Assembly (NCBI GenBank): GCA_021464415.1
Contig: CM038467.1
Span: 23,840,011-23,904,010, forward strand
DNA length: 64,000 bases
Source: Lonicera japonica
Lineage: Eukaryota > Streptophyta > Magnoliopsida > Dipsacales > Caprifoliaceae
Direction: 5' to 3'
Numbering within the stretch: the first letter of the stretch is position 1; each line of letters starts with the position of its first letter. Made by a program: the position numbers and the translations under genes. Below, one piece after another: positions 33,514 to 45,396 of the stretch. The notes below the pieces were generated by a model. That model saw only the letters and a list, made by a program, of their open reading frames with translations. It was not told the origin of the DNA and did no database searches.

Positions 33514-36500
33514 TGCCCCTGCAAGATGGACGACTGACGTGTAAGTCCAATCTTGGTTTGGAGAAGTTCAGAACGTTGACTAGAGAGAGGTTTGGTGAGA
33601 GGATCTTCAAGTTGATTAGCTGAGGAAATATGAGCAACACGAGTTAAGCCATTTTGACCTTGTTCTTAAATAAAATGATAATCAAGAGCCACATGCTTCA
33701 TATAAGAACGAAAAACAAGGTTTGCACAGAGGATAGTGGTGCCAACATTGTCACAATAAATGACTGGTTGATGTTGAATGACGACACCCAATTTAGTAAG
33801 TAAAGAACAAATCCAAAGAAGTTCAGTAGTAGTAGCAGCCACAGAACGATACTCAGCTTCAGTGGAGGAGTGAGCAACAGTACGTGGTCTATTTGAGCTC
33901 CAAGAAACAGGGCTTGGAGCAAGGTAGATTTGATAAGAACTTATGAACGTGTAGTCATCTATATTACTAGCTCAGTCTGCATCTGAGAATGCATGAAGTG
34001 CTAGGGTTGATCGGCGATGCAGAGTAATGCCATGATCAAGTGTACCATATAGATAATTTAGAAGATGTTTGGCCGCTTACTAGTGATATGTTGTTGGCTG
34101 GTGTATGAACTGGGATAATTTCTTCACCGTGTAGGCAATGTCAGGTCGTGCGAGTTCAAATATTAAAGGTTGCCAATAAGGGTGCTATACTCTGTGGGAC
34201 TGTGTAGGGCAGTGCTAAAGTGTAAGGTAAGAAAATAAGTGGTAGCTAGTGGCATAATAACAAGCTTGGCCTCAGTCATGCGGAAACGACTGAGAATATC
34301 AAGAATATATTTGCGCTGGTAGAGAAAAAGACATCGTTGTAAGGCAACACTTTAACACCAAGAAAATAAGATAATGGTCCAAGATCCTTAAATGAGAAGC
34401 ATTAAGATAAATGGTGGATGAACTGATGAGCAACCTCTGTATTGTTACCTGTAATGATATATCATCGACATAAAAGAGAAAATAGATGATAGTATTATTA
34501 CCATTAAATATAAATAGGGATGTGTTCGTATTAGAGTTCACAAATCCGACAGTGAGGAGAAACTGTCGAAATTCATGATACCAAGCTCGGGGAGCTTGTT
34601 TGAGGCCTTAAATGGCCTTACAAAGCTTGCAAATATGATGAAGGTAATCGGGATCAATAAAACCCTGTGGTTGTGCCATGAATACATCTTTAGATAAAAT
34701 GTGTTGAAGAAAGGCATTATTGACATCAAGATACCGGAGAGACTAACCGTGGCTGACGACAATACTAAGGACCAAACGTACAGTGATTGGCTTGGCAATA
34801 GGGCTGAATGTATCATGGAAGTCAATTATAGGATGCCGATGAAAGCTTTTTGCAGTTAATCGAGCTTTGTAGTTGTCAACATAACCATTGGGTAAGTACT
34901 TAGTGCGAAAAATCCATTTGCAGCCAACCAAATTTTGGTTGGGATTGGAAGGAATAGCTTCCGGTATGCCATTTCGAACGAGAGCATCATATTCAGTGGA
35001 AAAGGCCAGTCATCATTTGGGGGTAGGGCTTGGGTGACAGTTATTGGTTGATGGGTATGAGGATTATGGTGGAGTTGGGCCGAGAAATTAAGTTTTTGAA
35101 CAGGTTTATGGATATTGTGTTTGGATAGAGTGAAAGTGACGCACAAATGGGCGGTGGTAGGAGAAATTGGTTGGGTGGTAGTAGGGTGAGTTGATGTAGG
35201 TGCAGTTTCAACAGTATTGAGTGATCGTGAGGGGTTGCTAAGGGATAGAAGATATGTATTTTGTGTAAACGTTGAGGCAGTCAACACTAGGGTGGCAGGG
35301 TCAGCAGCTAAGGACGATGTATCTATGACCTGTAGTGTCATGGGGCACCATTCAAAAGGAGAGACAAGTATGGGGCGCTCACTATCAGCTTTGAAGGAGG
35401 CAAACAGAAAGACATAATCGACAAACTTAATATGACGGGACGTGAATAAGCGTGAGGTGGATGTGTCAAGGCAAAGATAGTCACTTTGGGTGAGGGAATA
35501 TCCGATAAAGACTCACGGAGATGACCGTGGAGTAAGTTTATAAGGCGTGTAGGGTCGTAGCCAAAGATATCACATACAATTGAAACTGCGAAGTTTGGAA
35601 TAGTTGTGCGGGGCACTAAAGAGCTTATGATATGGTGAGAGAAGTTGAAGAGTCAGTGTGGGAAAACGATTGATAAGGTACACAACAATGGATAAGGCAT
35701 CTGACTAGTAGGTTAAGGGCATGGATGCATAAGACATTAGAGACAACCCGGTTTCAACTATATAATGGTGATGACGTTTTGAGTACCCATTGTGCTCAAA
35801 TGTGTGAGGTGCAGAGGTGAGATGGGAAATTCCATTGGTGGTTAGAAAACTTAAAAGAGCTTGATATCCCCTCTATTATCAGAGTAAAGCATTAGGATTT
35901 TGCATTTGAAGTGATTTTTAACAAGTGCTTTAAATTGAACAAAAACGTCAAGCATATGTGATTTTCGTTTTAAAGGGTAAAGCCAAATTTATTTTGTAAA
36001 ATGATCTACAAATATAACATAGTACTTATAGCCATAAATCAAATATATATGAGAAATCCACACATCAGAATATAAAATTTCAAGAGGAAATGAGGAAGAG
36101 ATGGTTGAAACAAAGAATGGCAATTTATGACTTTTATTGCACTGACAAGAATTACAATGAGAATTTTCATCAGAGACATTGGAAAAATCTAACTTAAAAG
36201 AAGACAAAATATGCTTAAAAATAACTCCAGATGGATGACCTAGTCTATGATGCCATGTGCATGTGATGGTTTTGACACTAAAAAAGGCAAGAAGCTGAAA
36301 AGACGAAGAAATAGTGACTACCGGCCACTCATATACACCATCCTTAGTTGGACCCTGTAAAAGAATTTCCCCTATGCATAGATCCTATACAGAAAATAAG
36401 AATGTAAGAATTCAATGGATGTGTTTATTAGTGCGACAAAATTGAGATATGGAAATAAGATTCTTTTTCACTGTAGGTACGCATAACACAATAGATAAAG

Positions 36501-38142
36501 TAAAGGATTGAGAAGGAGTTGTAAGAGAGGTTGAACCAGTGTGGGATATTGAGAGTCTTGTGCCATTACCAATAACAATATTATAAATGCCATCATATGA
36601 TGTGTGATAGGAGAGATTCTGGAGGTCATCTGTGACTTGATGGGAGGCACCATTGTCAAAAATCCAGTTGGGACAATTGGTGTTATCTAGGGGTGTGCAA
36701 AAACCGAACAGGACCGAAAAGACTGACCGAACCGGACCGGACGGTAGGCTTTTTTTCGATTTTTATATATATTGCTGGTCGGATCGGTATACTTTTTTTT
36801 GGACCGATTAAATTCGGTCCGGTCCTCGGTCCTATAGGTTAAAAAACCCTATAAAACTGAACTGAACCGAACCGAGTATTTGTATATTTTTAAAATATAT
36901 ATATGTTTGCTAATATTATTTATAAAATGGTTGTGTATTAATTTGTAATGCTGTGTAACAGGCTGTGTATTTTTGTTGTTGTGTATTAATTTTTTTTTTG
37001 TTGCAAAAGTTAGCCATTTTTTTGTTAAGACATCTTCTATTATTCTAGGCCCAACTTTATTTTGTAACAAGCCCATATATCAAGCCCAGACCGATGGACC
37101 GACCGAAACCGACCCGACAAACACTGCTTCGGTTCGGTCCGGTCTTATATACATTTTCGGTCCGGTCCGATCCAAAAAAATAAAGGATCGAAGTGGTCGG
37201 TCCGGTCCAAAAAGTCGGTCAACGGGTCGGTCAACACCCCTAGTGTTATCTGCTATGGCAACATGGGCCCGAGGTTGAGATGGACGTGACTGCCATGGGG
37301 TGTTCGGACGTGGTTGCCACTAATTTGAGGGACAAGGTTGCCATTGATTTCCCGAGTGCGATGGTGGTTGCACATTTGATTGTATTTGGTGAAAACTAGG
37401 GCAGTTATCATGGACATGCCCCTTGGTGCTACACCATTGGCATCAGCCAAGAAACGGACGAGGGGAGGCACGATCATATGTATTAGGTTTTTTGTTCACC
37501 TTGACCAGTCCTTTGAGAGAATGATGGTAAACAGTTAATAGGGGGCCCATATTTAGTTCTCATGTTCGTTGGGTTGGCTGTGGATGGAAGGGGTGACGAT
37601 CCGGTATTTTGACAGAGAGTGATCTTCTTGTTGATGAGCTTTCATGGAGTTCTTCAAACGATATGGTGGTCTCAAGACACAGATATTGATGGACTGCATA
37701 TAATCGAAAATAATTTGGGCACCCTTGGTGAATTTTTTGAGTTGATCTTTGATTTGTTTGATGTGGCCTCGAGAGGGCCGAGGTTGGAAAAAACTTGCCA
37801 GAACTCGTAGCACGTATTGGATTGAGTGATGAGGGAGATAATAGAGGAGGAAAGAGTTCCAACTAGGGCGCCAAAGATCAATTTATCCTGGCGAACCCAT
37901 GTGATATGCTCGAGATTGGTTTCTTCCTTATTATCTTGGTGATTTTTTCAGGTGGGCTGAATGAAAGCCATCAACGAATTTTTGTGGATAGTAACCAATG
38001 AGAATAACTTCAATTTCAAGTTTCCATGAGAGGTAATTAATGGTCCTAAGTTTGATAGAGTTGTGGATGGTGATCATGATGAGAGGTTTGGTGGGTTCTT
38101 GAGAATTGGGAATGATAATTTGGTTATTGGTAGTGGTCATTG
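33514..38142 (-). pseudogene. Copia gag-pol, broken
   Basis: In minus order: gag N-terminus near 38140 (INYLSWKLEIEVILIGYYP), a degenerate zinc-knuckle region near 37440 (CQWCSTKGH), protease near 36660 (WIFDNGASHQVTD, with Asn where family members have Thr), a CNSCQCNKSHKLPF integrase zinc site near 36150, reverse transcriptase near 34930 (VGCKWIFRTKYLPNGYVDNY ... HDTFSPIAKP), and RNase H near 33760-33520 (PVIYCDN, HVALDYHF, QLEDPLTKPL). Frame changes and stops occur throughout, for example a stop after ALDYHFI. It is not translatable as a polyprotein. Confidence 0.9.
36689..37242. mobile_element. Short Mutator-like element inside the Copia element
   Basis: It starts AGGGGTGTGCA and ends CAACACCCCTA, flanked by the exact 9-mer GTGTTATCT (36680-36688 and 37243-37251). 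The interior consists of GACCGAACCGG/CCGGTCCGGTC blocks at both ends and an AT-rich centre. It is 554 bp with no ORF. It shares ends and design with 9147-9858 and 11014-11504. Confidence 0.88.
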
Positions 38143-39165
38143 AAGAGGAGAAGGTTTGAGATTAGGGAGAGGATTAAAGGGTTGTAGAGGAGCCCTTTGA
38201 ATCAGTAACCTTTAATACCATATAGAGTGGAAAGAAGATAAAGAAATTGTATTGTATTAATCACACATAATAATTCATGTATATATATACCAATAATGAT
38301 CGGTATCACCTAAACTAGGAAGTAATTCAAATAAATTCGAATACAAGATTTGACCAATTTGTTGCACTAATTAAGGAGCTCAAATTGGGTCTTCTGAGTC
38401 AACTAGCCTTTTTTACTTTTGTATTTCTATTAATTTTAAGTACACCCACTTAATCTTTTTCTACCTATTTTAACTAATGACTTCAAACACACCCACTATA
38501 TCTTTTTTCTCAACCTAACAAAATTCTAATTGTAAAAATAAAAAATAAAAAAATGAAAGATATCCATTCTTTTAAATAAAAAAATAATATTTAAAGACTC
38601 GTTCAAAATAAAAAAACAAACAACATCTTCATAGTTTGGATTCAGTACCCAGCATTCAGTATAAAAAGAAACAAAGGCAACCTAACACACAGTCTATTAA
38701 CCCTTCGCATAACAAAATTACAGCTATTTGTTTCTCTCTCATCTCTCCTCTCATCTGGGGACCGGTGACCACAGCCTTCTTTGCTTAGTATTATCAGCCT
38801 CCATTAATCCTCCTCCTTCTATCTTTATCGAACAATCAGATATGTGCTTTGAATCATCTTTATCTAAACATGAGGTTTGAGTCGCTTTCACGTTTTTGAT
38901 TTCATGCTTTGAATCACACTTTAAAGTCTTCGTATTTCTTGTTTCACATTCGAATCTACAAAACCCAGGGTTTCCATTGCTTTGTTGGAGCTCAAAATTT
39001 TTTTACGAGGTGATTTTAAATGCACCCATTGAATCTTTTTCTACCTATTTCCACAGGTGATTTTAGACACGCCCATCAAATCTTTGTTCTCAACCTAATC
39101 AAATTATGGATGTCAACAACGAAAAAAAACATGATCATTGTTATAAATAAACACTTAATATTCTA

Positions 39166-39339
39166 CCTGAACAGACGAGGAATGATTTTTAATTAATATC
39201 CATTATCAACCCAAACTTTGTGGAATTATTTGTCCTACGAGTAGTGCAGGAACCAATGAATTGACGTAGGGTGGGGGTTTGGTAGTGGTGTGTAAAATTG
39301 TATTGACACGATTGTTGCATCAACGATGAACTCATTAAT
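39166..39339. other. Spacer
   Basis: Nothing recognised. Confidence 0.3.
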
Positions 39340-39342
39340 TAA

Positions 39343-39784
39343 GGGCCTGTTTGGTTGTTCTTCAAATTGAGAATTGGATAATTTACAATTAAATAATTTA
39401 CGAAATTTTCATTTATTAGTGTTTGGTTCTGTAAATTGAACAATTGCAAATATGATAATTCAAGTTGATTCACAAAAACTCAAATTAAGTCATTTCAAGT
39501 AAAACATGAAATTGCCTAATATTAGAATTAGATAATTCATTCCAACTTTATTTTTTGAGAAGATCTAGTTTCTACCCGTGATATTGATGCATTTAGACAA
39601 AATTTTAAATAACATAAAGTAATAGGGAACATATTTTTATTCTAACAATCGGAATTTATCGTTTAAGTTTTTCAAACACTACTTGAATTGGAATTAAATT
39701 ATTCATAAACGAGCATATTCACAATTCTTCAACCAAAAATTAACTAATTTTAAAATTAAGTAATTTACGCAACCAAACAGGCCC
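39343..39784. mobile_element. Tourist-like MITE
   Basis: Inverted ends GGGCCTGTTTGGTTG and CAACCAAACAGGCCC form a perfect 15-bp pair. TAA flanks both sides (39340-39342 and 39785-39787). It is 442 bp and non-coding. Confidence 0.9.
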
Positions 39785-39787
39785 TAA

Positions 39788-40259
39788 GTCAATTAACTGA
39801 CTCTTCACCCTGTTGATAGTATTCCACGTTCCCAGATTTGGATCTCCGCGGGCATGTTTCTTCGTTTCTCCGACGATGTACTCGGTTATGTTAATTTCGC
39901 TGATATGCATCTCCATGAGCTGAGACTACAATTAGTAAATGGTCTTATCAAGATTTATTTTGGTCGAAAAGGGAGCATTGTCTTGCTAGAACGATCTGTG
40001 GCGTTGATGTTTGGCCTAATTTGGTGGATCGGGTGGCAGCGCGCATTTAGGGTGATGGCCATTGTATTTATGAAAATTTTACGATATTGCTCGAGATACA
40101 GGTTTCCAGAAAAAATACAGATTTTTAAAAAAGACTAGAAATCGTCAAAGAAAAATGAAAAATATGGAATATGAATTATGAGTTTTAAAAGAAACAATAT
40201 GGACCTGCGAATGCAGAAAAATACGAACTTCGTTTAGACTCAAAATTGCCCTGATACCA
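39788..40259. other. Unassigned DNA next to a Copia LTR
   Basis: A 94-codon plus-strand frame (39854-40138) begins MFLRFSDDVLGYVNFADMHL; I recognise no family and it may be chance. The last bases, CCCTGATACCA (40249-40259), are on the minus strand a Copia primer-binding site (TGGTATCAGGG) that belongs to the neighbouring LTR. Confidence 0.4.
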
Positions 40260-40442
40260 TGGAGAAATATGAATTTAGTGCATAATTCTTTTTTATTGAA
40301 TTGAATGATATACACGAGAAACCTTAGATATATACAAAATAAAGAAGGAAAGGAATAAATCATAATCAAGCCTAGAGATTTGATACAAGTCAATTATATT
40401 AGTAAGGAAACTAGATATATATGATAATTATACAATCCAACA
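40260..40442 (-). mobile_element. Copia LTR fragment (5' LTR with primer site)
   Basis: On the minus strand it starts TGTTGGATTGTATAATT and ends TTTCTCCA, directly followed by TGGTATCAGGG. The 183-bp size and TG...CA ends fit a small Copia LTR. No second LTR was found in the window, so the rest of the element is gone. Confidence 0.65.
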
Positions 40443-41685
40443 ATATATGTAAAATAAATATCCCGCGTTTGTGCGTACCGGTATGACTACTAAAACTAAT
40501 ACCAGTACACAACCTTATTTAAATCTTCTAGTAATGCTTTGTATCAGTCTAATCCAATACTAGCCAATATCTACATGTAACATTTGTAACAAAATATTTT
40601 GTTACGAAACATGTAACATTTTTAATCTCATACTTAAAAATCAAAATGTGAGATTGTGCTATTAACCTTTCAAACTTACCTATAAGAAACTTATATTCAA
40701 TAGTTTTTCTTATAATAATAGATAATAGATCAAGTGTTATTATGTTTTAGTTAACCATATCGATTAATATTTTGTAACGTGCTGGAGTATCCTAATAAAA
40801 CATTAGCATTGGAAACATTCATGGACTACGCCACACACCATGGGTTATTAGCCTTCATACAAGTATGAAAATATAAATTAAAAAAACACACACACATTCA
40901 TGGACAAAGGCCGAGCAAAGATTTTTCTAAGGGTGGACTAATAACAAGACAAAATTTCATAACAAAATTTTAATAATTGTTCTACTACATTTATATTTTT
41001 AAAAAATTATTTTTTAAAATAGTAAATAAATAAAAATGCCACTATATTATTTTCTCTTAATTAAATGAATATTCAAATAAGAAGGCGTTAAGCTAATTTT
41101 TTCCATTCGAGAAGTTATTATTATATCATTTTAAACTCGAAAGTATAACAAACATATTGTATTGATAGTAGGGTAATATTGAATGCACCCACAAATTTTT
41201 CCTCTTCACCCCATCTTAGTCTAAAAAAAAAAAAGTTTTTTCTCCATACTACTCCGAACATATTCTCTTTAATTCATCTCCCTTGACTTCCCTCCCCTCA
41301 CCCAAGTTCTTCAACCACCTCTGACCCTTCTCCCTCGAGTTTTTCATTCACTAAGGCAAACAGGTTCTTACATCGTGATAGAAGTCTTCATAAAACTCGT
41401 AGAAGAGAAAACAAGTGAATAAATTGATAAAAACACAATTAAGCGTGTAAAATCAATTGAATCCGCTAGTATATAACGTGCAGATTCAACTAAAAAATTT
41501 AGCCGTGCGCCCGTACCTTTAAAACATGTTTATATAACTTAAATTTTAGGGTTCCATGAATTATTAAAATTTTGCACAAAAATAAAATAATTTAAATTAA
41601 TGATTTGAGTCATGCTTTGTAAACACGTCATGTTCGCAATTGGTGTCTTTTAAATGGATTTCAAGTTAAATTTGGATCCAAATAT
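40443..41685. other. AT-rich intergenic DNA
   Basis: No gene or bounded element recognised. Confidence 0.4.
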
Positions 41686-42420
41686 AAGGCGACAAATATT
41701 AAGACACATTGCCTAAGTGCAACTTTAGGTAACGCACACGTTCGTCAGTCGCCTAATCCTTAGCTAGGCAACGAACATTATTGTCCGTCTCCTAAAACTT
41801 AACTTACGCAATGTACATGTAAGAACGTCGCCTACGTGTCATCTTAGGCGACGTACAAATAGTATACGTCTCATAAACATAACTTATGCGACATATCATG
41901 GCGACTAGCAAGGTACGTCTCCCAAGAGTAACTTAGGTGATGTACATTGATCAATGTACTTCTCCTAAAAGTCCCACTTAGGTGACGCACATTGATCAAT
42001 ATACGTCGCTTAAAGTTATTTTCCCACTGCAATTTTCAATGAAATTTCAAATATTTGAAAAATCTAAAATTCTCTTAGACGACGAACATTGATCAATGTA
42101 CGTTTTCTAAAAGTTTAGGCGAAGTACCTTAATCAATGTACGTCGCTTAAAGTTATTTTTCCGCCGCAATTTTCAACGAAATTTCAAATATTTGAAAAAT
42201 CTAAAATTTACTTAGGCAATGTACATTGATCATTGTACGTCTTCTAAAAGTCCCACTTAGGCGACGCACATTAATCAATGTGCGTCGCTTAAAGTTATTT
42301 TCCCGCCGCAATTTTCAACGAAATTTCAAATATTTGAAAAATCTAAAATTCACTTAGGCGACATACATTGATCAATGTACGTCGCTTAAAGTTTTTCCAC
42401 TGCAATTTTCAACGAAATTT
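41686..42420. repeat. Palindromic array 1, TTAGGCGACGTACA family
   Basis: Many copies of (C)TTAGGCGACGTACATTGATC and the complementary arm GATCAATGTACGTCGCTTAA form inverted pairs. The right half is organised in units of about 100-150 bp joined by GCAATTTTCAACGAAATTTC and AAATATTTGAAAAATCTAAA. Copies vary (TTAGGTGACG, TTAGACGACG). Repeats of GCGACG/CGTCGC type are common in the subterminal parts of plant CACTA elements, but no CACTA end was found. Confidence 0.8.
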
Positions 42421-42967
42421 CATATATTTCATTTTATAAAATTAATTAATTTCATTTTGTAAAACCTACAAATTTTATGGTTTAACCTTTTTATAATTTA
42501 TATTCAATAACTTAATGATTATTACATTAAATACTTTTTTAAGGAACAAAGTTTGTAATTAATATTTTTTCTATTAGTACTTTTATTTGCAAATTCTTTT
42601 GTTTAGTCGTTAAAATATAAAAAATATGTTTTTTCTCTTTATAATCTAGTTATTTTATAATACTTAAGTATTATACCAAATTTAAATTTAAAACTAGTCA
42701 TACTAATATTAAATAGATGGTCTACATCTTAAGTAAACATATAGTTTTTTCGTGATTAAGAAATTAATAATAGCTTGAAATGTTATAAAACATTTTATCT
42801 AAAAGTAGGATTTTGCGGATTAATTTAGTAAAACATCATTGTTTTATATTCTATGAAGCACGGATACAGATATGAGTATCGGATGTACCGATACGGTGAT
42901 ACGGCAAAATTAAAAATTAAAAAAAATATAGGATATAATACATCTTCGATACGGATTATAAAAAATA

Positions 42968-42998
<31 letters not shown>

Positions 42999-43095
42999 AT
43001 TATTCACCTATATGGATTTTATAAATTTATGAACAATATCATTAATATTCATAAAACTAATGTAAAATATTAGATATAATATATTTATTTATAAG
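42421..43095. other. AT-rich DNA with GATACGG repeats
   Basis: No gene. Near 42854-42960 there is a cluster of ACGGATA, GATACGG and TATCGGATG motifs, and a (TA)n run near 42975-43000. Confidence 0.4.
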
Positions 43096-43096
43096 T

Positions 43097-43330
43097 AGGG
43101 GTGTTTACGGATAGGATACCACACTATTATGCTTATCTTTTTAAAATATGCTATCCAAATCATTATCCCTATTTATTCGGACATTATACTCAATTATTCT
43201 TACTCTACTGGATTCGGATAATATTCCTATTTTTTTTATATAACTATAATTATATATACGTTGTCTTATGTTTTGTGTAAACTTTAAACTCAAATAATGA
43301 ATTCTTTTATTTATCCTATATAACATAATT
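43097..43330. mobile_element. Probable end of a TAGGGGTGT-class element
   Basis: TAGGGGTGTTTACGGATAGG at 43097 has the head of the same class of short elements seen at 11014 and 36689. A right end ending ACACCCCTA was not found, so it is truncated or decayed. Confidence 0.4.
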
Positions 43331-45013
43331 CACATTAAAATATAAGATAACGATCACATAAATTCAAATGACAAATCAAAGTTGAAAATCAATAGCATTT
43401 AAATTTGATTCTAGCAAATCACATATATTGCACATACGACTTACGAACTCTTGTTTAATTTATTTCGTTTAACTTTCTATATTTTGCTTAAAAATATGTA
43501 ATTTCCTAAATTTAGAATATTTACACATCACTCTCAATCCTCCCTCTTTTGGTGATCAAATCCTGAAATGCTCAATCCAACACATTAAGGGGCTGTTTGT
43601 TTTGCACATTTGAAATCTAAATAGAAACCGTTCAAATTTCAAATTTGCTAAAAATATAAGTTTGTTTGCTTAAGTTTTCATACCTTAATGGTTACATTTT
43701 TCTCTGAATAATTCAAAGGTAAAATTTTTACCTCTTAACCCGAAAAAAAGATCTAAATAAGTAATTTTTTTTCATAACTACCCTCACCTGCTCAATGGAT
43801 ATTGACAGATTAGTGGTCTGTCCCTGTAAGCTAAAGCACATATTATGATTTTTAATTTTTGTCGTCTTATACATTTTTGCTTAGTAATGAAACAAGAATT
43901 GTGTAAGAATTAAAATTTTTCTACAATTGGTTTAGGCAAGGGTAGTATTTTGCAAGAACTAATATATAACATATAATTATATCGGTGAATCAAACCTTTA
44001 ATCACTCTTTTCCCAAATTTTATGCAAGCTAGCAAGTACTACGTACTATTGTGTTATAATGCCATTGGCTCCCATTGAACTAATATTTAAATTAATGCCA
44101 TTGCTTCCACCCCCCTCCTTGTGGTCGTGTATTAATGTACCCCTTTTATAAAAATAGAATTAATTGCTTATTGTACATATATATACGAAAAAATTTCAAG
44201 TGCGGATCGGTCCGTACGAACCGGGCCATTTTATGAAGTTTTTTCGTTTTAAAAAACGTCCCCCAATGTTTTTATGACGAAAGTGGTTCGTTACTTTCCT
44301 TTGAAGTCGAGGCTGCAGCGTCTATACATGTCTCCACACACTGCAAAAGAAATGCGGTGGCACGGGGAACGGACGGTAGATCCGGAGTATCTAAGACACT
44401 GACCCTGCAGAACCTGACAGTACAAAGATAGATCGTGGTCTTTTATTAGTGAACACTTAGACTAGTTGGTACGAATACAGTCCATTTATTCTTGCCACGA
44501 AAGTAATATTTTTTTTAAATAAAATAAACTATTTAAGTTCGTAAAAGATTAAATAAAAAAATGTTAATTAATATAAATAAGTTCGTGAAAGATCAAATTT
44601 TCAAAGTAATATTTACTAATCCACATAAGTTTAGATTTTTAGTTGATAACTGACATAATAATAATAAAAATATGTTAATTAATATAAATAAGTATGTTAA
44701 TTAATATAAATAAGATGTTATTATGAATTATCTATACTATATATAAAAGTACGAATAACTTAAGTGTTTTTCTTTTTTTTATATTGTAGTATTAGTATTC
44801 TAAATAAATTTAAACTTTACTTTATTTTGTTAAACTAATTAAACAAGTTAGAAAGATATTAGTATTAATATATCAAATAGTGTATAACTCCATATATTTT
44901 TATATTAGTATTAATAGTTTAAATAAATTACAAAGTTATTTAATATTAACTTAGAATTATATTAGTATTAATATATCACCAAAATTTACTATATTTAAAA
45001 TTTTTAAAATTAA
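43331..45013. other. AT-rich intergenic DNA
   Basis: No gene recognised. GTTAATTAATATAAATAAG recurs at about 44566, 44672 and 44695. A GC-richer island at 44195-44480 has no coding or element match that I can name. Confidence 0.4.
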
Positions 45014-45133
45014 CTTAAGCGACAGACAATATTTTATGTTTGTCTCTTAAAATTTGGTCTTAGGCGACATACAATGTATGTGAGTTAAGGTTTAATTTTA
45101 GGCGATGTACATTAGCAACGTACGTTGCCTAAG
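45014..45133. repeat. Palindromic array 2
   Basis: It contains CTTAAGCGACAGACA, CTTAGGCGACATACAATG, TTAGGCGATGTACATTAGC and AACGTACGTTGCCTAAG. It ends about 8 bp before a TATATATATATA box and the leader of the gene model at 45397. Confidence 0.75.
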
Positions 45134-45214
45134 TTTGTGGTATATATATATACCTTTATCCCCAATTTAGACCTAATCTCTCACTCTCACTTGTCGACCT
45201 CTCAGCCAACCCCC

Positions 45215-45250
<36 letters not shown>

Positions 45251-45396
45251 GATTCTCACACTTTCTCTCAAATCTCTCACTCACCTCTAAGGCAGTCCGG
45301 TCAAATCTCTCTCTCACTTTCGCCGCCCGCCAAACGCTCTTCCTCCTCCACCTCCAGCCTCCCACAGTCCGACTCTACCTAGCGCCCCACTACGGT

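Larger units (their letters stand above)
33293..38432 (-). mobile_element. Copia LTR retrotransposon, decayed
   Basis: Direct repeats 33293-33513 and 38221-38432 are the LTRs (about 215 bp, about 93% alike; ends TATAGAGTGG and TTTCTATCA). The target duplication ATTTT lies at 33288-33292 and 38433-38437. Read on the minus strand, TGGTATTAAAGG (a Met-initiator-tRNA-type primer site) follows the 5' LTR at 38220, and TTGCAGGGGCA (purine tract) precedes the 3' LTR at 33514. It is interrupted by a Mutator-like element. Confidence 0.92.
32195..39165 (+). repeat. Three-unit tandem array, about 605 bp per unit, split by a Copia element
   Basis: Units share ATATAAAAAGAAACA (32297, 32911, 38660), CTAACACAC(G/A)GTC, CTCTCCACTCTCCACCAACC (units 1 and 2), CAATCA(G/A)(G/A)TATGTG and CTACAAAAC. 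Unit 1 is about 32195-32810, unit 2 about 32811-33292 plus 38433-38555, unit 3 about 38556-39125, and a start of a fourth ends near 39165. Spacing is 614 bp, and about 604 bp once the insertion is removed. No unit has coding potential; each has leader-like CT-rich sequence. Confidence 0.8.

Noticed and set aside
39854..40138. 94-codon ORF
   Set aside because: No family recognised, no clear promoter or homologous motif; listed only within an unassigned stretch.
44195..44480. GC-richer island that looked like an exon or tRNA cluster
   Set aside because: No open frame with family similarity and no cloverleaf; left as unexplained.
45125..45382. 85-codon ORF in the leader of the chimeric gene
   Set aside because: It is built of CT and CA repeats and ends just before the ATG at 45397; a leader is the simpler reading.
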